Origin: Sulfurospirillum sp. UBA6810
GTDB lineage: Bacteria; Campylobacterota; Campylobacteria; Campylobacterales; Sulfurospirillaceae
Assembly (NCBI GenBank): GCA_002469305.1
Contig: DKEY01000152.1
Location: 18,802 to 28,365 of the forward strand
Length of the DNA stretch: 9,564 nt
Direction of reading: 5' to 3'
Below the pieces are notes generated by a model. That model had not been told where the DNA came from and searched no databases. It saw only the letters and a program-made list of their open reading frames with translations. Both the position numbers and the translations under genes were made by a program. Positions 1-5,672 of this stretch are shown here, piece by piece (position 1 is the stretch's first letter; the number at the start of each line of letters is the position of its first letter).

Positions 1-116
1 GCTATATATTTATTGTAAGATTTTCTCATCAACGGGTTGAGACAAGATATCTTGAAAAAAGGTGCCGATGAGGCTTGATATAAATTGAATATAAAAATAC
101 CGAATAAGGAAAAGTT

Positions 117-329
117 ATGGCAGTAAAGATTACTGATGTTTGTATCTCATGTGGAGCATGTATAGATGAGTGTCCTGTGGAAGCTATCGTGGATGATAGT
201 GATAATCCAACAGGTGCTGAGATTTATTATGTTTACGCTGATAAGTGCGTTGAATGTGTAGGTCATCATGCATCACCTGCTTGTATGGAAGTCTGTCCAA
301 CAGAAGAGTGTATAGTTTTGGATATATAA
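117..329 (+). CDS. fdx: 2[4Fe-4S] ferredoxin, Alvin/YfhL type
   Basis: A 70-residue cytoplasmic electron carrier with two [4Fe-4S] clusters. The first cluster motif is C9-x2-C12-x2-C15-x3-C19-P. The second is C44-x2-C47-x8-C56-x3-C60-P, and the eight-residue insert between its second and third cysteines is the hallmark of Allochromatium (Alvin)-type ferredoxins, whose clusters usually have very low and split potentials. An extra cysteine, C65, follows the second motif, as in that family. The ATG at 117 is preceded by AAGGA (106-110) six bases upstream. The gene appears monocistronic, because an intrinsic terminator begins six bases after the stop codon. A weak TATAAA at 90-95 may be the -10 box. 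The redox partner cannot be read from the sequence; in Campylobacterota such ferredoxins are thought to serve pyruvate or 2-oxoglutarate oxidoreductases. The ferredoxin assignment is secure; the gene symbol is generic. Confidence 0.95.
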   Translation: MAVKITDVCISCGACIDECPVEAIVDDSDNPTGAEIYYVYADKCVECVGHHASPACMEVCPTEECIVLDI

Positions 330-335
330 AATATA

Positions 336-368
336 AAGGCAGTTTAACTGCCTTGTTTTGTGCTTTTT
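336..368 (+). terminator. Rho-independent terminator after ferredoxin
   Basis: The stem AAGGCAGTT (336-344) pairs perfectly with AACTGCCTT (346-354), probably with a five-base loop in practice. It is followed by GTTTTGTGCTTTTT, an interrupted T-tract. It starts six bases after the ferredoxin stop codon and lies upstream of the flaC promoter, so the two genes are likely separate transcription units. Confidence 0.85.
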
Positions 369-401
369 AAATCCTTAAATTGGTTGATTTGACGCCATTA
401 T

Positions 402-430
402 TTGACATATTTACTCTCTCAGAGTATAAT
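402..430 (+). promoter_or_regulatory. Consensus sigma-70 promoter for the flaC operon
   Basis: The -35 box TTGACA (402-407) and the -10 box TATAAT (425-430) both match consensus perfectly and are separated by the ideal 17 bases. The start of transcription would fall near 437, giving a leader of about 22 bases with AAGGAGA (447-453) before the ATG. Campylobacterota promoters usually lack a recognisable -35 box, so this should be unusually strong. It also rules out the longer reading of flaC from TTG at 402, since that TTG is part of the -35 box. A weak sigma-54-like GG-N10-GC lies at 382-395 but matches little else of that consensus. Confidence 0.85.
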
Positions 431-458
431 AATTTCAGATAGATTTAAGGAGAGTGTT

Positions 459-1181
459 ATGAAGATAGGTAACAGTTTTGATACACAAAGTACAAATTAT
501 CTCAACCAAAACAAGACAAATACACAGCAAGCTCTTGCAAAGATAGCAGCAACAAGAGAACTTAGTGGAAAAGATGGAGCTGATTATCTGCTCTCAAGCT
601 CACTCTCTTCTCAAATCGCAACTATCTCACAATCTATCCAAAATGAAAACAACTCCATAGCGATATATCAAAGTGCTGATTCTACGCTGCGTAGTGTTTA
701 TGAGGGTGCAAATAAACTAAATGAGCTTAGTGCAGCTTCAAACAATGCAGCTTTAAATGCAAGTCAACAAGAGATGCTAACCCAAGAGTTTAATGCAACA
801 AAAGATGCTATGCAAAGTGCTTTTGATACAGCAAGTTACAATGGAACACCTCTTTTTAACTCTGCACAGTTTGACTTACAAACACCAAGCTTGCAGAGTG
901 TAAGCATAGATGACCAAGAGAGCATAGATACTTTTATGAAAAATCTAGATAACCTAAGCTCGCAAGTAGGTGCAAATATAACTAGAAGTGAAGTGGGCAT
1001 CACAAATGCACTCTCTTCTTTGTCAAATCTTACAAGCTCTTACGCAAATGTTTCGGAAGAGCCTATGGATAACAAGATAAATGACTTGAAGATAAATGAA
1101 CTCAAACTTGAAAGCTCGATGATAGTGCAAGCGCATCAAAATGACATAGCACAGCAAAGAGTCTCAGCACTACTTGTGTGA
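459..1181 (+). CDS. flaC: FlaC-like short flagellin (D0/D1 only)
   Basis: A 240-residue flagellin homologue without the variable D2/D3 domains. The N-terminal flagellin domain covers about residues 1-135, with a heptad-like helix around 20-60, the segment LNELS (87-91) and YNGTPLF (127-133), which matches the flagellin YNG-x2-L/I-F motif. A short linker leads to a C-terminal flagellin domain at about 150-240, ending in the export-type tail VSALLV. Length and the segments NNAALNASQ and IDDQESI resemble Campylobacter jejuni FlaC (about 249 residues) as I remember it; FlaC is secreted by the flagellar export apparatus and is not a main filament subunit. The start is ATG 459, because AAGGAGA (447-453) lies five bases upstream and a promoter overlaps the upstream TTG. 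It is the first gene of a four-gene operon, and its stop overlaps the next start by 4 nt. It could instead be a minor structural flagellin. Confidence 0.8.
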   Translation: MKIGNSFDTQSTNYLNQNKTNTQQALAKIAATRELSGKDGADYLLSSSLSSQIATISQSIQNENNSIAIYQSADSTLRSVYEGANKLNELSAASNNAALNASQQEMLTQEFNATKDAMQSAFDTASYNGTPLFNSAQFDLQTPSLQSVSIDDQESIDTFMKNLDNLSSQVGANITRSEVGITNALSSLSNLTSSYANVSEEPMDNKINDLKINELKLESSMIVQAHQNDIAQQRVSALLV

Positions 1182-1762
1182 TAAACAATCAAACTTTCTA
1201 TAAAACATCTTTTAAAAAGTACGGTATAAGCCCTCGTGGGCTTAGCTGGAATTCAAAAGAAAATCAAGAAGTTCGTTTTGAAGCTATCACGAAACTCCTA
1301 CAAAAGGAGATTCAAAAAAGTTGTATAGTAGATGCTGGGTGTGGTTTTGGAGATTTGTATCTTTACTGGCAGAGCTTGGGAATAAAACCAAAAAATTATA
1401 CAGGTATAGATAGTTTTGCAAAGTTTATCTCCATCGCAAGCCAAAGAGTTTCCAATGTAGCTTTTTTAAAAAAAGATATCTTAAAAGACTCACTGCCTAT
1501 GGCTGATTGGTATGTGGCTAGTGGAAGTTTAAATATACTGAGTGATTTTGATACCTGGCTTTTTTTAGAAAATATGCTTTTACATTCGCATCAAGGTATC
1601 GTGTTTAACATACTTTGTGGCGAAAAGCAGAGTGAAGTTTTCAACTACAAAACAGAAGATGAGATACAAGAGTTTGCAAAAAGAAAAAAGCTTACATGTA
1701 ATATAATAACAGGCTATTTAAAAGATGATATGAGTGTGATGCTACAAAAGGAAGAAGAGTGA
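1178..1762 (+). CDS. Class I SAM-dependent methyltransferase, substrate unknown
   Basis: A 194-residue Rossmann-fold methyltransferase. Motif I is VDAGCGFGD (51-59), the glycine-rich loop that binds S-adenosylmethionine. YTGID (74-78) ends the second strand with the acidic residue expected to hold the ribose hydroxyls. A further acidic strand end, KKDIL, follows near residues 98-102. The N-terminus YGISPRGLSWNSKENQ (15-30) is distinctive and probably caps the active site. The GTG start overlaps the flaC stop as GTGA, with no good Shine-Dalgarno of its own, so translation is probably coupled to flaC. There is no signal peptide or membrane segment, so it acts in the cytoplasm. The substrate is not visible. 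Being coupled to a flagellin-like gene makes flagellin or another operon product a possible target, but that is inference, and the gene may only share the promoter. Confidence 0.82.
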   Translation: MINNQTFYKTSFKKYGISPRGLSWNSKENQEVRFEAITKLLQKEIQKSCIVDAGCGFGDLYLYWQSLGIKPKNYTGIDSFAKFISIASQRVSNVAFLKKDILKDSLPMADWYVASGSLNILSDFDTWLFLENMLLHSHQGIVFNILCGEKQSEVFNYKTEDEIQEFAKRKKLTCNIITGYLKDDMSVMLQKEEE

Positions 1763-2535
1763 AGTTTGTACTGTTGTTGATTTGTATGATTTATCTTGGA
1801 GCGATGGCGTATCTCTATTTTTTTCAAAGTTCTATCGTTTTTAATGCAAGTGCGATTGAGCCAAAAGAGCCATTTGTCTTGGAAGATGTAAAAAAAGTTA
1901 CTTTAAAAACTGATGCAGATGTCGTACTCGATGGCGTCTATAAAAAATCCAAATACGAACAAGCCCCCTTGATGATATACTTTGGAGGCAATGCTGATGA
2001 TGCTACAAGATTTCTTTTACATGTAAGAAATCTTGAGGCTTATGATATCGTGAGTTTTAACTATCGCGGATATGTGAACAGCACAGGAAAACCGAGCCAA
2101 GAGGCTCTTTTTAGTGATGCTAAAAAGATATACGATACCTATGCAAAAGAGAAAGAAGTTATCGTGATAGGAAGGAGTTTAGGCACAGGTGTAGCAACCT
2201 ACCTTGCGACAAAAAGAGAAGTAAAAGGGGTGATACTCATAACTCCATATGACTCCATAGCTTCTATCGCAAAAAAGAAGTACCCTATATTTCCCATCGA
2301 CTATCTTTTAAAGCATAAATTTGAATCAGCAAAATATATAGTAAACGTAAAAGCTCCTATCGGTTTGATAGAGGTAAAAGATGACAGTGTAGTTACTAAG
2401 TATCATTTTGATAAACTTAAAGAAAATATACAAAATCTTGCCTTACATGTAAGCTTGAGTGATACAACACATGGGGAAGTTTTAACACATAAAGATTTTG
2501 AGAAAAGTATAAAAAATATCATAGAGAGAATGTAA
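1759..2535 (+). CDS. Membrane-anchored alpha/beta hydrolase (Bem46/ABHD13-like)
   Basis: A 258-residue serine hydrolase with one N-terminal membrane segment (about residues 3-22) that probably anchors it to the inner membrane with the catalytic domain outside the cytoplasm. YFGGNADD (74-81) fits the oxyanion-hole loop. NYRGY...GKPSQ (101-114) is typical of the Bem46/ABHD12-13 group. The nucleophile elbow is G138-R-S140-L-G142. The likely acid is D208 or D209 in VKDDS, and the base is H238 in TTHGE, so the triad looks complete. The GTG start at 1759 overlaps the methyltransferase stop by 4 nt; AAGGA at 1748-1752 lies six bases upstream. Family members hydrolyse esters, thioesters or amides, but the substrate cannot be told here. 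The stop shares one base with the next start. Confidence 0.82.
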   Translation: MKFVLLLICMIYLGAMAYLYFFQSSIVFNASAIEPKEPFVLEDVKKVTLKTDADVVLDGVYKKSKYEQAPLMIYFGGNADDATRFLLHVRNLEAYDIVSFNYRGYVNSTGKPSQEALFSDAKKIYDTYAKEKEVIVIGRSLGTGVATYLATKREVKGVILITPYDSIASIAKKKYPIFPIDYLLKHKFESAKYIVNVKAPIGLIEVKDDSVVTKYHFDKLKENIQNLALHVSLSDTTHGEVLTHKDFEKSIKNIIERM

Positions 2536-2969
2536 TGTTAACAGATAGAAATTTTATAAATATTGCCCATGAGATAGCAAGAGCGAGTAAATGTGTCTCA
2601 AAGCAAGTCGGGGCAGTTATCGTAAAAAATGGAAGGATTCTCAGCACAGGCTACAATGGAACACCAGCTGGGTATATAAACTGCTGTGAGCATTGGGATA
2701 ATGCTTATACGAGTGAGCATCATGAGTGGAGTAAAACGTATGAAATTCACGCAGAGATGAACGCAATCATTTGGGCTGCTCGTGAGGGGATTAGGATAGA
2801 TGGTGCGACTATCTATGTCACACTTGAGCCTTGTAGCGATTGCAGTAAAAATATCATAGCTAGTGGTATAAAAAGGATAGTTTATGATAAGTCTTACGAG
2901 CATACAAATTCTGATATAGTTGCAAAATTTATAGAAGAAAATGGTGTCGTAATAGAGCAAATTAGGTAG
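2535..2969 (+). CDS. dCMP deaminase (T4-type deoxycytidylate deaminase)
   Basis: A 144-residue cytoplasmic zinc enzyme that deaminates dCMP to dUMP, the precursor of dTMP. The catalytic zinc site is H72-A-E74 with E74 as proton shuttle, plus P99-C100-x2-C103. SKCVSKQVGAVIV (18-30) and GYNGTPAG (39-46) followed by NCC are characteristic of deoxycytidylate deaminases rather than cytidine deaminases or RibD. C20, C50 and H62 resemble ligands of the second structural zinc known from the phage T4 enzyme, which the sequence closely recalls from memory. ATG at 2535 overlaps the preceding hydrolase stop by one base (TAATG). It is the last gene of the flaC operon, and no convincing terminator follows before accB. 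Its function has no obvious link to the upstream genes. It is sometimes named comEB. Confidence 0.92.
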   Translation: MLTDRNFINIAHEIARASKCVSKQVGAVIVKNGRILSTGYNGTPAGYINCCEHWDNAYTSEHHEWSKTYEIHAEMNAIIWAAREGIRIDGATIYVTLEPCSDCSKNIIASGIKRIVYDKSYEHTNSDIVAKFIEENGVVIEQIR

Positions 2970-3050
2970 TTGGCAACACTTTACAGAACTCTTGGTCATT
3001 TTATTTTAAGTAGTTATATATGGAAAAAAAAGTAAAATGTAGAGAATTTT

Positions 3051-3058
3051 TGTATAAA
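3051..3058 (+). promoter_or_regulatory. Possible -10 element upstream of accB
   Basis: TG followed by TATAAA (3053-3058) lies in a T-rich stretch 22 bases before the accB ATG and just before its AAGGA ribosome binding site (3069-3073). There is no recognisable -35 box, which is normal in Campylobacterota. The 111-base gap from 2970 to 3080 otherwise shows no gene and no GC-rich terminator, so accBC may also receive read-through from the upstream operon. Confidence 0.35.
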
Positions 3059-3080
3059 AATATATAGTAAGGATAGATGA

Positions 3081-3533
3081 ATGACAAATAAAGATATTAA
3101 AGATTTAATGCGTTTTTTTGACGGAAGTGATATAACAAAAGTAAAGATAAAAAATGGTGATTTTTCAATAGAATTACAAAAAGGTTTTGAAGGTACATAT
3201 GTACAAGCTCCAGCTATGATGCAAGCTCCAGTTTCAGCTCCTGTTGCACAAGCACCAGTAGTAGCAGAAGCAGCACCAAGCGCAAAAGCTGTGGGAGATG
3301 CTATAACTTCACCGATGGTAGGAACATTTTATAAAGCACCTTCTCCTGGTGCAGAAGCATTTGTAAAAGTTGGAACAGTAGTTAAAAAAGGACAACCTAT
3401 CGGTATCATCGAAGCTATGAAAATTATGAATGAAATAGAAGCAGAATTTGATTGTAGAATTACAGAGATTTTAGTAGATGATGGACAACCAGTAGAGTAC
3501 GATATGCCACTATTTGCGGTGGAGAAGGTTTAA
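3081..3533 (+). CDS. accB: Biotin carboxyl carrier protein of acetyl-CoA carboxylase
   Basis: A 150-residue carrier subunit of acetyl-CoA carboxylase, which makes malonyl-CoA for fatty acid synthesis. The N-terminal segment (1-35) is the acidic helix found in BCCPs that contacts biotin carboxylase. It is followed by an Ala/Pro-rich flexible linker at about 43-66. The biotinyl domain covers 74-150: SPMVGTFYKAPSPGAEAFV (78-96) contains the protruding thumb typical of AccB, and biotin is attached to K114 in EAMKIMN (111-117). The thumb argues for acetyl-CoA carboxylase rather than the carrier of a pyruvate or oxaloacetate enzyme. The ATG at 3081 has AAGGA (3069-3073) seven bases upstream. The stop overlaps the ATG of a 26-codon ORF that fills the gap to accC. 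Its length is close to that of E. coli AccB. Confidence 0.97.
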   Translation: MTNKDIKDLMRFFDGSDITKVKIKNGDFSIELQKGFEGTYVQAPAMMQAPVSAPVAQAPVVAEAAPSAKAVGDAITSPMVGTFYKAPSPGAEAFVKVGTVVKKGQPIGIIEAMKIMNEIEAEFDCRITEILVDDGQPVEYDMPLFAVEKV

Positions 3534-3613
3534 TGAGAAGTTCTGTGCAAAGCACTAGCTTTAGTGCTAGGAATTTAACTTTGGCTTTGCTAAAGTTAAA
3601 GGAGGCTGTGTAA
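3533..3613 (+). CDS. Possible 26-residue small ORF bridging accB and accC
   Basis: The ATG at 3533 overlaps the accB stop by one base (TAATG), and the TAA at 3611-3613 overlaps the accC ATG by one base (again TAATG). The ORF therefore fills the intergenic gap exactly, in an open frame of 26 codons. GGAG (3521-3524) and AAGG (3525-3528) at the end of accB could serve as its ribosome binding site. The peptide begins MRSSVQSTSFSARN and ends in a Leu/Lys-rich, helix-prone tail (LTLALLKLKEAV). I recognise no family. The same bases form two hairpins, so the ORF may be a translated coupler that lets ribosomes run through the hairpins into accC rather than a functional protein. Chance is also possible in an 81-base gap. 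Confidence 0.35.
   Translation: MRSSVQSTSFSARNLTLALLKLKEAV
3551..3568 (+). promoter_or_regulatory. RNA hairpin 1 in accB-accC gap
   Basis: AGCACTA (3551-3557) pairs perfectly with TAGTGCT (3562-3568) around the four-base loop GCTT. No T-run follows, so it is not an intrinsic terminator. It may protect the accB part of the message or slow downstream translation. Confidence 0.6.
3574..3600 (+). promoter_or_regulatory. accC: RNA hairpin 2 abutting the accC Shine-Dalgarno
   Basis: A 12-bp stem with one G-U wobble forms between 3574-3585 and 3589-3600 around the loop TTT. Its 3' arm ends with AAA, which runs straight into GGAGG (3601-3605), the accC ribosome binding site, seven bases before ATG 3613. 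The stem shares 3598-3600 with the full Shine-Dalgarno AAAGGAGG. When folded it could hinder ribosome loading on accC unless a ribosome arriving from accB or the small ORF melts it. The structure is read directly from the sequence; the regulatory role is inferred. Confidence 0.6.
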
Positions 3614-4947
3614 TGGCTATCATAGAAAAAATCCTTGTTGCAAACAGAGGTGAGATAGCTCTGCGCGCTATAAGAACGATAAAAGAGATGGGCAAACAAG
3701 CGATAGCTGTTTATTCAAAAGCTGATAAAGATGCACTCTATCTTCAGTATGCAGATGCAAGTATCTGTATAGGCGAAGCAGCTTCAAGTGGAAGTTATCT
3801 AAGTATCCCTGCTATCATAAGTGCTGCTGAGATAAGTGGCTGTGATGCTATCTTTCCTGGGTATGGTTTCTTGAGTGAAAATCAAACTTTTGTTGAGATT
3901 TGTGAACATCATGGTATCAAGTTTATAGGTCCTTCTGTTGAGTCTATGGTTTTGATGAGTGATAAATCAAAAGCAAAAGATGTTATGAAAAAAGCGGGTG
4001 TTCCAGTCATACTTGGAAGCGAAGGTGCTTTAAAAACTGTTGCTGAAGCAAAAGAGTTAGCTAAAAAGATAACGTATCCAGTCATCGTAAAAGCAAGCGC
4101 TGGTGGTGGCGGACGTGGTATGCGTGTTGTTGAAAAAGAAGAAGATTTAGAAAAGAACTTTTTAGCGGCTGAAAGCGAAGCTTTGAGTGCATTTGGTGAT
4201 GGTACGCTATATATGGAAAAATATATCAAAAATCCTCGTCATATAGAAGTACAAGTTGTCGGAGATAGCCATGGTAATGCTATAAGTATAGGTGAGAGAG
4301 ATTGTTCACTGCAACGTCGTCATCAAAAGCTTATAGAGGAATCACCAGCACAGATACTTGATGAAGAGACAAGAGCAAATCTCCACGCAGTAGCAGTAAA
4401 GGCTACAAAGTATCTCAAATATGAAAACGCTGGTACGTTTGAGTTCTTGTTAGATGCGGATAAAAACTTTTACTTTATGGAAATGAATACAAGATTACAA
4501 GTTGAGCATTGTGTTAGCGAGATGGTAAGTGGGCTTGACATCATCGAACTTATGATTAGAGTTGCTGAGGGTGAAGAGTTGCCAAAGCAAGAAGACATCG
4601 TTTTAAAAGGGCACTCTATCGAGTGTAGAATCACAGCAGAAGATCCTATAAAGTTTATCCCAAGCCCTGGCAAGATAACAAAATATGTCGTACCTGGTGG
4701 ACGCAATGTTCGTATGGATTCACATGTGTATCAAGACTATGTTGTTCCATCAACATATGATTCTATGATAGGTAAGCTTATCGTTTGGGCTGAAACAAGA
4801 GAGAGAGCAATCGCTAAGATGAAAAATTCACTTAGTGAACTTCAAATAGAGGGTATAAAAACTGTTAAAGATTTTCACCTCAAAATGATGGACAATCCAG
4901 ATTTTATAAATAATAATTTCGATACAAATTATCTTTCAAAATTTTAA
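3613..4947 (+). CDS. accC: Acetyl-CoA carboxylase, biotin carboxylase subunit
   Basis: A 444-residue ATP-grasp enzyme that carboxylates the biotin of AccB using bicarbonate and ATP. The N-terminal domain starts with ILVANRGEIALRAIR (7-21). K118 and K160 are the ATP-binding lysines, and the glycine-rich lid is AGGGGRGM (163-170). H210, GERDCSLQRRHQK (227-239, with C231 and K239), E277, E290, N292 and R294 in FMEMNTRLQVEH (288-299) match metal, bicarbonate and base positions of E. coli AccC. The C-terminal domain includes TYDSMIGKLIVW (381-392). No key residue seems missing and the length is standard. The ATG at 3613 has a strong AAAGGAGG seven bases upstream. Together with accB directly upstream it forms the usual accBC pair; accA and accD are not in the window. 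A flagellin-like gene follows after 12 bases. Confidence 0.97.
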   Translation: MAIIEKILVANRGEIALRAIRTIKEMGKQAIAVYSKADKDALYLQYADASICIGEAASSGSYLSIPAIISAAEISGCDAIFPGYGFLSENQTFVEICEHHGIKFIGPSVESMVLMSDKSKAKDVMKKAGVPVILGSEGALKTVAEAKELAKKITYPVIVKASAGGGGRGMRVVEKEEDLEKNFLAAESEALSAFGDGTLYMEKYIKNPRHIEVQVVGDSHGNAISIGERDCSLQRRHQKLIEESPAQILDEETRANLHAVAVKATKYLKYENAGTFEFLLDADKNFYFMEMNTRLQVEHCVSEMVSGLDIIELMIRVAEGEELPKQEDIVLKGHSIECRITAEDPIKFIPSPGKITKYVVPGGRNVRMDSHVYQDYVVPSTYDSMIGKLIVWAETRERAIAKMKNSLSELQIEGIKTVKDFHLKMMDNPDFINNNFDTNYLSKF

Positions 4948-4959
4948 AGGCTAAGGCTT

Positions 4960-5658
4960 ATGAGAATTAGTGGAAGTTTGGGAAATAATATAAATTTTAT
5001 AGAACAAAAATCCATTATCTCAAAAGAGCAGAAAAATCAGAGTGACTCAAATATAACGAGCCACTCTGATAGCTTCTCAACTACACAAATAGTTTCTAAT
5101 GAGATACTTACGCACAACGATTCTTTGGGCTTACTTCAAGTTGCACAAGAGTCTATCTCTTCTTTACAAGATAAAAATAAAAACCTCAAAAATCTTTCAC
5201 AAATGTTTGAAGGTTTTGTCAGTGATAGAACAAACTTAGAAAAAGAGTTTGAGTCTGTTATCGAAGAGATGTTTGACGTTGTAGATGGTACGGTCTATAA
5301 CAAGACACAGCTTTTTTACACCAACATGTCTTTTTCTCAAATGCAAGCTATGCCAAGTTTTATGATGAGTGATGTTATCAGCTTGGAGGACTTAAACATA
5401 GGAGATAAAGAGGGCTTACTTATGTTTGAAAAAAAACTTACCAATTTGTATGAAGATTTAACAAAAGCGAAAGAGTTTGTACAGTTGGTTTCATTTAATA
5501 CTCTTGCTTCTTCTAGCTACTCAGAAGTTCTTTTAGAGGGATTTAGTTTGGAAAAAACACAGGTTGAAGTAAAACAGGCTATATATAAAGAAGATATCCA
5601 AAGAGCTCACGATGTGAACTCTTTGAGAGATAAGGTTTCTTCTTTGCTTGAGGATTAA
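4960..5658 (+). CDS. Divergent flagellin-like protein, second mini-flagellin
   Basis: A 232-residue protein that resembles the FlaC-like protein of this same window over most of its length. NDSLGLLQVAQESI (53-66) parallels NSIAIYQSADSTL; LKNLS (76-80) parallels LNELS; LEKEFESVIEEM (93-104) parallels LTQEFNATKDAM; VYNKTQLF (112-119) parallels SYNGTPLF; and the tail RAHDVNSLRDKVSSLL (215-230) parallels QAHQNDIAQQRVSALL. The start, MRISGS, also parallels MKIGNS. The usual first D1 helix is replaced by a Ser/Asn/Gln-rich stretch (about 17-45), so it is unlikely to polymerise as an ordinary flagellin. ATG 4960 lies 12 bases after accC, with AAAGG at 4946-4950 or AAGG at 4953-4956 as ribosome binding site. 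No promoter is seen, so it is probably expressed with accBC. It may be an exported flagellin-like protein or a degenerating paralogue; the function is unknown. Confidence 0.72.
   Translation: MRISGSLGNNINFIEQKSIISKEQKNQSDSNITSHSDSFSTTQIVSNEILTHNDSLGLLQVAQESISSLQDKNKNLKNLSQMFEGFVSDRTNLEKEFESVIEEMFDVVDGTVYNKTQLFYTNMSFSQMQAMPSFMMSDVISLEDLNIGDKEGLLMFEKKLTNLYEDLTKAKEFVQLVSFNTLASSSYSEVLLEGFSLEKTQVEVKQAIYKEDIQRAHDVNSLRDKVSSLLED
5038..5068 (+). repeat. Inverted repeat inside the second flagellin-like gene
   Basis: CAGAGTGACTC (5038-5048) and GAGCCACTCTG (5058-5068) pair in 10 of 11 positions around a nine-base AT-rich loop. It lies about 80 bases into the gene, in the part coding for the Ser/Asp-rich segment (residues 27-37) that replaces the normal flagellin helix. 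No T-run follows, so it does not look like a working terminator. Confidence 0.6.
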
Positions 5659-5672
5659 GAAGGATTTCTTAA
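5655..5672. other. Weak palindromic hairpin at the convergent gene ends
   Basis: TTAAGAA (5655-5661) pairs with TTCTTAA (5666-5672) around GGAT, and both overlapping stop codons sit in the first four bases. The stem is AT-rich and has no good T-run on either side, so it is at best a weak bidirectional terminator. Confidence 0.3.

Noticed and set aside
43..54. The perfect 12-base palindrome CAAGATATCTTG upstream of the ferredoxin gene
   Set aside because: It has no loop for a hairpin, no nearby promoter spacing that would make it an operator, and may lie in the end of an upstream gene.
3..71. An open 22-codon frame running in from the left edge, ending TGA at 69-71, as the tail of an upstream gene
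   Set aside because: The other two forward frames also end close by (18 and 40), the codons CGG, AGG and CGA are rare elsewhere in the window, and the peptide matches no family I recognise.
10..114. A minus-strand reading frame of about 34 codons overlapping the ferredoxin leader
   Set aside because: It has no ATG, GTG or TTG start with a ribosome binding site and is bounded by stops on both sides.
382..395. A sigma-54 promoter (GG-N10-GC) upstream of flaC
   Set aside because: Only the GG and GC fit; the conserved CAC and TTGC parts do not match, and a perfect sigma-70 promoter lies just downstream.
402..458. A 19-residue N-terminal extension of the FlaC-like protein from TTG 402
   Set aside because: The TTG is part of a perfect -35 box, the -10 box lies inside the extension, and ATG 459 has a strong AAGGAGA.
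3031..3051. A terminator after dCMP deaminase from AAAAT and ATTTT arms
   Set aside because: The stem is five A-T pairs with a seven-base loop and would not be stable.
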